From a bacterium (GTDB lineage: Bacteria > Margulisbacteria > Marinamargulisbacteria > JABGVJ01), in assembly GCA_018646105.1 (NCBI GenBank), contig JABGVJ010000056.1, positions 1-40,714 of the forward strand: 40,714 bases of DNA, written 5' to 3'. The notes below the pieces were generated by a model. The model was not told where the DNA came from. It saw only the letters and a program-made list of their open reading frames with translations, and made no database searches. Shown one piece after another: positions 33,234 to 40,714 of the stretch. Position 1 is the first letter of the stretch. The number at the start of each line of letters is the position of its first letter. A program made the translations under genes and the position numbers.

Positions 33234-34103
33234 ATGAAATATTTTTGGTTTGGTTTATTTTTGATTTGCTTTTCGACTTTTACTTTAGGTACGCTAGATT
33301 TGAGAAGCGATTTTGACTTGAAAATATTTTCTGAAAAACAATATTTTGTAGGTAATGATTTAGGTGATTTTATAGAAAATCCAGAATCTTTATGGGGAAA
33401 AGAAAGCTGGTTTATGTGGACCATACCGACGCTAGTGATGTTTGTCTATGATCGACCTTTGACTCAATACTATGTTGATAACCTTGCTCCGGAATGGCAA
33501 AGTATAGCCCATAGGAATTGGCCTTTAAATTTTAATAGAGATGATCTTTTGTTTGAGGTAAATAAATATTTGTTTATTTATGAAAATTTGAATCCTAATC
33601 CTGGATTAAAACGCTATGTTTTTTGTACGTCAGAAGCTTTGATTGATGCTTTTTTTGTATCGCAATCTTTAAAACATGTTTTTGGTAGACAGCGACCTTC
33701 TGGGCTAGCCAGAGGTGGAAATCCAGGTAGAGATTATACGCATATTACAGCTGACCCGCATAATTGGTTTAATTTTAATTTCACACCAGATGGTGAGTTT
33801 ACATCTATGCCTTCGACGCATGGGACTGTATATTTTGCGCATAGTACAATTTTAGGTAAGGCCATAGATAATGAGCTGTTGGGAGATGTTTTTGGTTTTC
33901 TAAATTATTATATTATGCCAGGGAATCATATGCATTGGGCTAGTGACATGTGGATAGGATATGTTTTGGGTAAAGCGATTGGTAAATATGTCTGGGATAG
34001 ATATGAAGGTGAGGATTTGAGTGATAAGTGGTTCGTGTATCCTTCATTCTATCCTGGCGAGGGTCGTTATTATCCGGTGATCGCTTTTTGGAAAATGTTT
34101 TAA
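33234..34103 (+). CDS. PAP2-superfamily protein, second of a tandem pair
   Basis: 289 residues, starting at ATG 33234 (GGAGG 10 nt upstream) although the frame is open further back. It is a clear paralogue of the preceding gene over its whole length. It has an N-terminal signal-like segment, Kx6RP (K147 to P155), an insert of about 20 residues (SGLARGGNPGRDYTH), PSTH (193-196), HxxxD (H234 to D238) and the same C-terminal ending FYPGEGRYYPVIAFWKMF. The usual arginine is replaced by Met228. Its stop overlaps that of the convergent KamA-like gene by 3-4 nt, leaving no room for a terminator. Substrate unknown. Confidence 0.8.
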   Translation: MKYFWFGLFLICFSTFTLGTLDLRSDFDLKIFSEKQYFVGNDLGDFIENPESLWGKESWFMWTIPTLVMFVYDRPLTQYYVDNLAPEWQSIAHRNWPLNFNRDDLLFEVNKYLFIYENLNPNPGLKRYVFCTSEALIDAFFVSQSLKHVFGRQRPSGLARGGNPGRDYTHITADPHNWFNFNFTPDGEFTSMPSTHGTVYFAHSTILGKAIDNELLGDVFGFLNYYIMPGNHMHWASDMWIGYVLGKAIGKYVWDRYEGEDLSDKWFVYPSFYPGEGRYYPVIAFWKMF

Positions 34104-35974
34104 TAATAATACCAAATAGTATGATAATCCTGCGGATTTTCTTTTCTTTGACTTAGTTTGGTAAGATAATCCAAGATGGAAATGTCTGTGTAATGATAAC
34201 TAGGAACTGGTTGGATATTTTTTTCCCAGGGATCAAATTCGTATATCCTGCGTCCATTAGGTGAAATCATGATTAAACGGTGATCTTGTCCTGCACGAAG
34301 ATGGTTTTTGCCAAGACGCGGTACATTAAAGACGGGTTCATCTGTTCTATCAAGGCCAGGAAAAAGGCGTGCTTCTTCTTTTCTTTCTTGTAAAATGCGG
34401 GCGATAGGTACTCGGTAATCCTCAGTTTCTTCTTTTCCTTTAGGATTGAAGGTGTAGTAAGGATCAACACCAATAAGGCGTAGATCACGACGGAGTTTGG
34501 CAGTCTCAAATTTACGTGAATTGTAGGGCGTGAAAACTTGCTGATTATAAACACTGAGGTTTTTTTGGCGGATTTTTTGAATACAGGACATAGATGCAGG
34601 ACTGATTTCGGCAGAATGCTCGAAATGAGTAACTATGGCTATTTCTCTTTGGCCGGGGACATGGTAAGACGCTAACATTTTTAGACATTTATCGGTCCAA
34701 CGCATAGGTAAAACAACAGGGGTTCTGGTGCCGATACGGATACGATAAACGTGTGGTTTTTGGGCTAGATTATCAAGGATAAATTTGAGGGTTTGATCAG
34801 TCATAATCATAGGGTCCCCACCGGTAATTAGAATGTCCCCTATTTCCGGATGTTCATCAAACCAATTTAGAGCTTGTTGGATTTTTTCTTTTGACGCAAG
34901 AGCGTGAGGATCTAATACTTCTTGGATTTCCCAGTTTCTTTGACAATACACACATATTTGGGCACAAGTATTAAAAGGTTTAAAAATAGCAATAAAAGGA
35001 TATCTTCTGGTAATAAGGTCTATGGGAGAAGTAGAATATTCTTCCATAAAATCGCAGACGGAATTTCGGTTTTTGCATTTAATCATTTGTTTAATGTAAG
35101 GCAAGGGAGGGATTACCTGAGCTCTGATAGCTTGGTCATAATTTTGGTTATGGTTTTGATCCATTAAACTTAAATAATAAGGAGTAATACCAAAAGGTAT
35201 ATGATGTAAGGCGGCGAGACGGATAGCTTCTTTTTCGTTTTCATGAAGATTAATTAATTCATTGATTGGTTTTAGATCTTTAATAACATTTTTTATTTGC
35301 CATTTATAACTGTGCCAGTCTTTTTCGGTGCCTTTAAAATAAGCTAAAATTCTTTTTTTATTTTTTTCTCTGATTTGAGGGATATTTTTTTCTAGACCAG
35401 ATGGGTATTTTTGGAAATGTATGGATACTTGTTTAGTTAATTCATCTAGGATACGCGTACGTATTTCAGCAGCTTTACGTCCATTGGTATGCAAAAATTG
35501 GAAGAGATTTTCAGACGCGGTATGATAAATATCAGCTTGGCCGCTAACGCTTTTTAAGAGGTAAATCATTTCTATTAAAAAGTCTAAATTTATATCACTG
35601 TTGGCAGAGATTTTTTTTTGATGAGCTAGTATTAAAAGTGTATTTAAAGTTGAGTGTTTAGTGATATTTTCATACTTAGGACTAATGATGTTTTTAAAAG
35701 CTTTAAGAGCTTCAAAGGTGATGTTTTGGTTGTTTGGCGGAATAGTTTCGGAAAGAGATAGCAGTTCTAATTCAGTGTTTTGAAAATGTTTAAATAAGTT
35801 TTGACGAATTTTTTCAATGTTTTTGGAAGCATGGATTATTTTTCTGATTTCTGGATTAGCTTGCCAGAGTAAATCAGTTAGTTGGGTAAAAATATTTTTT
35901 TTATTAGTTAAGTTGAATAACTTTTGAATAGTTTTTTCTTTTTGAGAGAGAAGAGCTTGGGGGGGTGTTTCCAT
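34100..35974 (-). CDS. KamA-family radical SAM aminomutase-like enzyme with long N-terminal region
   Basis: 624 residues. The radical SAM cluster motif CxxxCxxC is at C337, C341 and C344 (CAQICVYC), followed by DILITGGDPMIM, RIGTRTPVVLPMR, IVTHFEHSAEISP and PYYTFNPKGKEETEDYRVP. A C-terminal RLGKNHL resembles the pyridoxal-phosphate lysine region of lysine 2,3-aminomutase. Classical KamA is about 415 residues, and the ~320 N-terminal residues here are helical and unassigned. Lysine 2,3-aminomutase makes beta-lysine; EpmB-type relatives act on EF-P. The true substrate is open. AAAGGAG precedes the ATG. It is divergent from acylphosphatase and convergent with the second PAP2 gene. Confidence 0.88.
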   Translation of the reverse strand: METPPQALLSQKEKTIQKLFNLTNKKNIFTQLTDLLWQANPEIRKIIHASKNIEKIRQNLFKHFQNTELELLSLSETIPPNNQNITFEALKAFKNIISPKYENITKHSTLNTLLILAHQKKISANSDINLDFLIEMIYLLKSVSGQADIYHTASENLFQFLHTNGRKAAEIRTRILDELTKQVSIHFQKYPSGLEKNIPQIREKNKKRILAYFKGTEKDWHSYKWQIKNVIKDLKPINELINLHENEKEAIRLAALHHIPFGITPYYLSLMDQNHNQNYDQAIRAQVIPPLPYIKQMIKCKNRNSVCDFMEEYSTSPIDLITRRYPFIAIFKPFNTCAQICVYCQRNWEIQEVLDPHALASKEKIQQALNWFDEHPEIGDILITGGDPMIMTDQTLKFILDNLAQKPHVYRIRIGTRTPVVLPMRWTDKCLKMLASYHVPGQREIAIVTHFEHSAEISPASMSCIQKIRQKNLSVYNQQVFTPYNSRKFETAKLRRDLRLIGVDPYYTFNPKGKEETEDYRVPIARILQERKEEARLFPGLDRTDEPVFNVPRLGKNHLRAGQDHRLIMISPNGRRIYEFDPWEKNIQPVPSYHYTDISILDYLTKLSQRKENPQDYHTIWYYY

Positions 35975-36078
35975 TTTTTTTAAGGCTCCTTTTATAATTT
36001 AATATGTTTTGTTGTCATAGACGTATACCGAATTTTATTTTAGTATAAAAGCATAAATAATTTAAGAGTGAGACATGA

Positions 36079-36348
36079 ATGCGAGAAATGCGGGTGATTT
36101 TTAAAGGGTATGTTCAAGGAGTTTGTTTTAGAGCAAATACAAGGTCATTAGCTTTAAAATATGGTTTAAAAGGTTGGGTAGCCAATCTGGTGGATGGTAA
36201 TGTGGAAATGCTGGCTCAAGGAGAAAAAGAAACGCTGGATTTTTTTTTGATTGATTTAAAAAAAATATTTAGTACGAATATTCGAGAAACTAAGGTTAGT
36301 TGGCAAAATCCAATGCGTGTTTATGAGGATTTTTTTATTAAAGCTTAA
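36079..36348 (+). CDS. acyP: Acylphosphatase
   Basis: 89 residues, the usual size. The phosphate-binding loop GYVQGVCFRANT contains the catalytic arginine, and GLKGWVANLVDGNVEM contains the catalytic asparagine. It hydrolyses acyl phosphates such as acetyl phosphate or 1,3-bisphosphoglycerate in the cytosol. ATG 36079 is used; ATG 36088 is possible. It precedes frr by 37 nt and may be co-transcribed with it. Confidence 0.93.
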   Translation: MREMRVIFKGYVQGVCFRANTRSLALKYGLKGWVANLVDGNVEMLAQGEKETLDFFLIDLKKIFSTNIRETKVSWQNPMRVYEDFFIKA

Positions 36349-36385
36349 TCTATACTATAATAAAGGATATTGGAGGTAAGAAAAT

Positions 36386-36928
36386 ATGAAAGATTTAGAA
36401 GAGAGAATGAATAAGACAATTGCGGCTTTAAAACATCAATTTGCAACAGTTAGGACAGGTAGAGCTAATCCTGAGATTTTGGCGAGGGTGCATGTGGAGT
36501 ATTATGGAGCTATGACGCCGTTACAACAAGTGGCGCATGTTTCTGTGCCAGAACCAATGGTTTTAATGTTGAATGTTTTTGATAGAAATGCGATTAAAGA
36601 TGTGGAAAAAGCTATTTTGAAATCAGATTTAAACTTAAACCCACAGGTGGATGGGAATATTATTAGGTTACGGTTACCTGAATTAACAGAAGATAGACGA
36701 AATGAATTTGTTAAAAATATTAAAAAATATGCTGAAGAATCAAAAGTAGCATTACGTAATATTAGAAGAGACTTTTTGGAGAAAGTAAAACATCAGGAAA
36801 AAGAAAAAGAAGTTTCAGAAGATGATGCTAAAAGGAAGCATGAGCTAGTACAAAAAGAAATAGATAAATATATTGAAAAAATAGATGGTCTGACTAGAGA
36901 TAAAGAACATGAAATAATTAAAATATAA
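36386..36928 (+). CDS. frr: Ribosome recycling factor
   Basis: 180 residues. With EF-G it splits post-termination ribosomes. It has the typical RRF signature TVRTGRANPEIL, followed by VEYYGAMTPLQQVA, 'RNAIKDVEKAILKSDLNLNP' and the helical 'RRNEFVKNIKKYAEESKVALRNIRRD' (shown in part). GGAGG lies 9 nt before the ATG. The usual upstream partner pyrH is absent here. The stop shares one base with the uppS start (TAATG), implying coupling. Confidence 0.96.
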   Translation: MKDLEERMNKTIAALKHQFATVRTGRANPEILARVHVEYYGAMTPLQQVAHVSVPEPMVLMLNVFDRNAIKDVEKAILKSDLNLNPQVDGNIIRLRLPELTEDRRNEFVKNIKKYAEESKVALRNIRRDFLEKVKHQEKEKEVSEDDAKRKHELVQKEIDKYIEKIDGLTRDKEHEIIKI

Positions 36929-37686
36929 TGATGGAAGATAAACAAAAGGAACTTGATCGACAAAAAATTTATCGACAATATGGTTTGGATTCTAAAAAAA
37001 TTCCTCAGCATGTGGCGATAATCATGGATGGTAATGGACGTTGGGCACGAAAGCGTTTTTTGCCTAGAACGGCTGGACATAAAGCTGGTTCAGAGGCGTT
37101 GAGAACCATTATCAAAACTTCGGTAGAGTTGAATATCAAATATTTAACGGTATATGTTTTTTCTACGGAAAATTGGAAACGTTCACAGATAGAAGTGGAT
37201 TTTTTGATGAATTTGTTGAAAACTTTGATTATTAGAGAAATTCCAACATTAAATAAAAATGGTGCTAGAGTGAGATTTTTAGGAGCACTTGGGGATTTGC
37301 CTAAAGACGTTCAGAAGAATATATCGATTGCGGAAAAAGAAACAGCTCATAACCAGATTTTAAATCTTAATTTGATGGTTAATTATGGCGGTAGAAGAGA
37401 GATGATAGATGCCGTAGCAAAATTTCTAGAGCAAAGCAAAGGAGAGAAACAGGAATTAACAGAAGAAGTTTTTAATGAATGTTTATATACGCGTGGTATG
37501 CCTGATCCTGATATTTTGGTTAGAACTGGTGGAGATGTGCGTATTAGTAATTATTTGTTGTGGCAGATAGCGTATAGTGAATTGTTTTTTTTAGATACTT
37601 TATGGCCAGATTTTGGGAGAGAAGAGTTAATTCAGATTGTACAACAATTTCAGAAACGAGATAGAAGATTTGGAGGAGTAAAATAA
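36928..37686 (+). CDS. uppS: Undecaprenyl (isoprenyl) diphosphate synthase
   Basis: 252 residues. Condenses isopentenyl units to C55-PP, the lipid carrier for peptidoglycan. Motifs: VAIIMDGNGRWARKR with the catalytic Asp, the GHKAGSEALR loop, VYVFSTENWKRS, and LNLMVNYGGRREM; the C-terminal RTGGDVRISNYLLWQIAYSE binds diphosphate. ATG 36928 overlaps frr; an in-frame ATG at 36931 is equally possible. Fifth in the acylphosphatase-to-dprA strand run counted backwards from dprA, with cdsA 4 nt downstream. Confidence 0.96.
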   Translation: MMEDKQKELDRQKIYRQYGLDSKKIPQHVAIIMDGNGRWARKRFLPRTAGHKAGSEALRTIIKTSVELNIKYLTVYVFSTENWKRSQIEVDFLMNLLKTLIIREIPTLNKNGARVRFLGALGDLPKDVQKNISIAEKETAHNQILNLNLMVNYGGRREMIDAVAKFLEQSKGEKQELTEEVFNECLYTRGMPDPDILVRTGGDVRISNYLLWQIAYSELFFLDTLWPDFGREELIQIVQQFQKRDRRFGGVK

Positions 37687-37690
37687 TTTA

Positions 37691-38488
37691 ATGTTTTTAC
37701 AAAGAATGATTACGGGTTCTATTTTGCTGGTTATTTCACTTTTGGTAATTAAAAATGGTGGCGCATTGCTTTTGTTTTCAATGTGTTTATTTGCGGTTTT
37801 AACTTTATCAGAATTATTTGGTATGGCGAAAAAAGACAAAACACTCTACCCTATGTTTAGTTTTATTTTGATCACTTTGATTTTTCTTTTAAGTTATTTT
37901 GAGCCTACAAAATTATTTTGGAACAATGTTTTAACAGCCGGTTTGACTTTAGGTTTAGTCTGTTTTTATATTGTAGAAGTTTTTTTGAAAAAGATTTTTT
38001 TACCGAAGTCTAATTTTGGTTTGTTTTTAAGATTTATTATTTTTGTTAGTTTAACTTTTCCTTTTATTTATTTAATTAGAGATATGCGTTTTGGTTTTTT
38101 TTATTTGTTGTTTGTAAGTGTTTTGGTTTGGAGTGGAGATATTTTTGCGTATTTTGGAGGCAGAAAATTTGGCAAACATAAATTGGCTCCTTCATTAAGT
38201 CCCAAAAAAACGATTGAAGGTTCGATAAGCGGATTTTTAGGCACTTTATTGTTAGCATGGATTTTTATTTGGATTTTTAATTTGCCTTTTTTGATTTATA
38301 GCTTAGGCGCAGTTTTAATTTCTATTTTGGGACAATTAGGAGATTTACATGAGTCTTTAGTTAAAAGAACTTTTCAGGTAAAAGATTCTTCAAATCTTTT
38401 GCCAGGGCATGGCGGGATATATGATCGTGTAGATAGCGCGCTTTTAGTGATGCCAATGTTTTATTATTTCTTATTATTTTTTGGTTAG
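37691..38488 (+). CDS. cdsA: Phosphatidate cytidylyltransferase (CDP-diglyceride synthase)
   Basis: 265 residues with about seven to eight hydrophobic helices. It makes CDP-diacylglycerol from phosphatidate and CTP, the branch point for phospholipids. The C-terminal family signature is clear: LHESLVKRTFQVKDSSNLLP followed by GHGGIYDRVDS. Earlier, WSGDIFAYFGGRKFGKHKLA and LSPKKTIEGSISG are the conserved loops. GGAGG sits about 12 nt before the ATG, inside the end of uppS. dxr starts 21 nt after its stop. Confidence 0.95.
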   Translation: MFLQRMITGSILLVISLLVIKNGGALLLFSMCLFAVLTLSELFGMAKKDKTLYPMFSFILITLIFLLSYFEPTKLFWNNVLTAGLTLGLVCFYIVEVFLKKIFLPKSNFGLFLRFIIFVSLTFPFIYLIRDMRFGFFYLLFVSVLVWSGDIFAYFGGRKFGKHKLAPSLSPKKTIEGSISGFLGTLLLAWIFIWIFNLPFLIYSLGAVLISILGQLGDLHESLVKRTFQVKDSSNLLPGHGGIYDRVDSALLVMPMFYYFLLFFG

Positions 38489-38509
38489 AAAATCGGAAAG
38501 AGTAAATAA

Positions 38510-39670
38510 ATGAAAAAAATTTCTATTTTAGGTTCTACAGGCTCTGTTGGAACACAAACTTTGCAAGTGATAGAGCAGTTTCCAGAAGAATTTCAAGTTG
38601 TAAGCTTGGCTGCCGGTAAGAATATTAGTTTATTTAAAGAGCAGATTAAGAAATTCAAACCTTTGTTTGTGGCGGTGTATTCGGATAAAGAAAAAGATGA
38701 GTTAGCTAAGGAATTAGAAAAAGAAAATATACAGATAGAGATATTTAGTGGACAGAAAGGTTTGTTAGAAATAGCTACAGCATCAGAAAATGAACTTTTG
38801 ATTGTGGCGATTTCTGGTACAGCGTCTTTAGCTCCTACATACAAAGCGATTCAGGCAAAAATTTCGATTGCCTTAGCGTGTAAAGAAGTGTTGGTTGCTG
38901 CAGGTAGTTTGATTATGGCTGAAGCTAAAAAGAACGGGGTTTCTATTTTACCAATTGATTCGGAACATGCTGCTTTAAAACAATGTTTGGCTAGTGTGAA
39001 AGAAGATAGTGCTTTGGTACAAAAAGTAATATTGACTGCTTCTGGCGGGCCTTTTTGGAAATTGCCTAAATCTGAGTTTAAAGATATTACGGTTGAGATG
39101 GCATTGAAGCATCCAAATTGGACTATGGGTTCCAAAATTACGATTGATTCGGCGACGATGATGAATAAAGGATTGGAAGTTATTGAAGCTCATCATTTTT
39201 ATGGTTTGGAATATGAAAAAATTAAAGTTTTGTTTCATCCGCAAAGCGTGGTACATGCTTTAGCTGAATTTGTTGATGGTAATATGATAGCGCAAATGGG
39301 GCCGCATGATATGCGTTTTCCTATTCAATATGCTTTGACATATCCTAAAAAACTGTGTCCTGATTGGGCAAGATTAAATTTAGCTAAAGTTGCGAAATTG
39401 GAATTTTATGAGCCTGATTTTGATAAATTTCCTTTGTTACGTTTAGCTTATGAAACAGGGGAAAAAGGCGGATCAGCGCCGGTGATTATGAATGCGTCTA
39501 ATGAAGCGGCGGTTAGTTTGTTTTTAAGAAAGAAAATAAAATTTTTGGATATTTATAAGATTGTACAAGAAGCTGTAGATAATCATGTGTTTTTGAGTAA
39601 TCCTACGATAGAACATATTATTAGATTAGATCATTTAGTGAAAGATGAGATATTTGCAGCTTATGAATGA
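38510..39670 (+). CDS. dxr: 1-deoxy-D-xylulose 5-phosphate reductoisomerase
   Basis: 386 residues, the usual length. It converts DXP to MEP with NADPH in the non-mevalonate isoprenoid pathway and so feeds the uppS two genes upstream. The Rossmann start is GSTGSVGTQTLQVI; metal and substrate residues lie in LPIDSEHAALKQCL, ASGGPFWKLP, 'HPNWTMGSKITIDSATMMNK' and VEAHHFYG-like IEAHHFYGLEYEKI. A C-terminal helical domain follows. Its last codons overlap the dprA start by 8 nt. The rseP gene often found after dxr is replaced by dprA here. Confidence 0.96.
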   Translation: MKKISILGSTGSVGTQTLQVIEQFPEEFQVVSLAAGKNISLFKEQIKKFKPLFVAVYSDKEKDELAKELEKENIQIEIFSGQKGLLEIATASENELLIVAISGTASLAPTYKAIQAKISIALACKEVLVAAGSLIMAEAKKNGVSILPIDSEHAALKQCLASVKEDSALVQKVILTASGGPFWKLPKSEFKDITVEMALKHPNWTMGSKITIDSATMMNKGLEVIEAHHFYGLEYEKIKVLFHPQSVVHALAEFVDGNMIAQMGPHDMRFPIQYALTYPKKLCPDWARLNLAKVAKLEFYEPDFDKFPLLRLAYETGEKGGSAPVIMNASNEAAVSLFLRKKIKFLDIYKIVQEAVDNHVFLSNPTIEHIIRLDHLVKDEIFAAYE

Positions 39671-40714
39671 AGATTTCCTTTTAACTTTAAATTACCTTTT
39701 TTGTGATAATCCGGCAAAAATTTCTAATATTTTGAAAAGGCATCAAAATATGAACGCCTTTTTGAATGAAGGGATTGATAATTATTTGTTTAAGCAAGCT
39801 TTTCATTCTAGAAAAGTGGATGAGATTAAGGGGCGATTAGCTAAATTTGATTTAGCTAAATATAAAGCGCGTTTGACTACTTTAGGTATTAAGTATCTTT
39901 CAATTTTTTCAAAGGAATATCCAGAGAATTTAAGACAAATTCCTAATCCACCGGTTTTATTTTTTTATAAAGGTAATATCAATTTATTATCAACGGATAT
40001 TATGGGAGTGGTTGGAACACGTAATAATTCGGTGTATGGAGAAAGAGTGACGCAAAAATTTGTCAGAGAGTTAACCCCTTATTTTACAATAGCTTCTGGA
40101 GGAGCATTGGGCATAGACACGATCGCGCATCAGGAAACTTTGGGGCAAAATGGTATGACGATTGCTGTTTTTGGTTGTGGTTTTGATGTGGATTATCCTA
40201 AAATAAATCAAACTTTATTTAAGGAAATAGAAGAAAAAGGTCTTTTGATTTCAGAGTATCCTTTAGGGGCGGAGCCGCTTTATTATAGATTTCCGCAGCG
40301 GAACCGCATTATTAGCGGATTAGCAAAAGGTGTTTTAGTAGTAGAGGCAGGAGAAAAAAGCGGGTCTTTGATTACGGCCAATTTTGCGTTGGAACAAAAT
40401 AGAGAAGTATTTGTAGTGCCCGGGTCTGTTTTTTCAAATATTTCTATAGGTACTAATAAGCTTATTCAACAAGGCGCTAAATTAGTTTTAGAGATAGATG
40501 ACATTTTAAGTGAATTTCAATATCTTTTTTCTAAGCCTAAAAAAGAAATTAGGCCTACAGTAATAAAGCCTACTCATCAAGAACAGTTGTCGCAAGAAGA
40601 AAAACAAATTTATGATTTGTTAAATGTGATACCGATTAGTTGTGATGATTTGGTAAGTAAACTGAACCTTCCGGTAAATAAGGTTTTATCTTCTTTAACG
40701 GTTTTAGAATTAAA
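39663..40714 (+). CDS. dprA: DNA-processing protein DprA (3' end outside window)
   Basis: 350 codons are visible with no stop, so the gene continues past the window. It binds incoming single-stranded DNA and loads RecA during natural transformation. The Rossmann-like DprA core has VGTRNNSVYGERVT (near residue 119), ASGGALGIDTIAHQ, VFGCGFDVDYP, YRFPQRNRIISGLAKGVLVV, GSLITANFALEQ and VPGSVFSNISIGTNKLI. A winged-helix-like C-terminal part (EEKQIYDLLN) is beginning at the window edge. An N-terminal ~80-residue helical (SAM-like) region precedes the core. ATG 39663 overlaps the end of dxr. No other competence gene is in view. Confidence 0.93.
   Translation, partial: MNEDFLLTLNYLFCDNPAKISNILKRHQNMNAFLNEGIDNYLFKQAFHSRKVDEIKGRLAKFDLAKYKARLTTLGIKYLSIFSKEYPENLRQIPNPPVLFFYKGNINLLSTDIMGVVGTRNNSVYGERVTQKFVRELTPYFTIASGGALGIDTIAHQETLGQNGMTIAVFGCGFDVDYPKINQTLFKEIEEKGLLISEYPLGAEPLYYRFPQRNRIISGLAKGVLVVEAGEKSGSLITANFALEQNREVFVVPGSVFSNISIGTNKLIQQGAKLVLEIDDILSEFQYLFSKPKKEIRPTVIKPTHQEQLSQEEKQIYDLLNVIPISCDDLVSKLNLPVNKVLSSLTVLEL

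Noticed and set aside
36012-36049. TTGTCA ... TATAAA as the acylphosphatase promoter
   Set aside because: The 26-nt spacing is too long for a sigma70 promoter.

Overview
The window is AT-rich bacterial DNA using the standard code (TAA, TGA and TAG all act as stops). A predicted outer-membrane barrel protein suggests a Gram-negative type envelope, and a pyruvate:ferredoxin oxidoreductase suggests anaerobic metabolism. I cannot place the organism firmly. The gene mix (ankyrin proteins, a PP2C phosphatase with a nuclear-localisation-like tail, a Ulp1/C48-like protease, long coiled coils) suggests a bacterium that interacts with a eukaryotic host, possibly from an uncultured lineage. A candidate phylum such as Margulisbacteria is only a guess.

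Layout. (1) 1-3.9 kb: the 3' part of a tRNA-Ser, followed at once by a giant ankyrin-repeat protein. (2) 3.9-6.5 kb: a small cupin, a decayed full-length tRNA-Ser copy, a two-gene ATPase + DUF3226/TOPRIM pair resembling a PARIS/OLD-type defence module, and a membrane-protein remnant. (3) 6.5-9.8 kb: a duplicated unit. Two copies of a ~62-nt direct repeat each precede a different cargo gene (HEAT-repeat protein; KilA-N protein), and each cargo gene runs head-on into a PP2C gene. The first PP2C is intact. The second has lost nearly all its coding sequence. (4) 9.9-18.9 kb: five co-oriented genes, namely a 1787-aa protein with a C-terminal Ulp1-like protease fold, then four coiled-coil proteins rich in in-frame tandem repeats. 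The last two share an N-terminal module but have different C-termini, one of them ankyrin. This is the best candidate here for an undescribed effector system.

(5) 19-26 kb: purM, an ANT(6)-like nucleotidyltransferase, a broken MATE fragment, a RelB/RelE-type toxin-antitoxin pair, an intact MATE exporter, a nitroreductase, and on the minus strand an outer-membrane protein, an ABC exporter and tRNA-Leu(CAA). (6) 26-41 kb: an unusually long nifJ with a structured leader and a strong terminator, tilS, two tandem PAP2 proteins, a KamA-type radical SAM enzyme, acylphosphatase, and the compact run frr-uppS-cdsA-dxr-dprA (ribosome recycling, undecaprenyl-PP and phospholipid synthesis, MEP isoprenoid pathway, DNA uptake). 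dprA runs off the window.

Base composition supports a mosaic. The + strand is richer in G than C at 1-3.8 kb and from 19 kb onward, whatever the gene orientation, but not between about 3.9 and 18.9 kb. I infer that the middle block is a more recent arrival next to a tRNA-Ser locus. No integrase, IS transposase or CRISPR array was seen.
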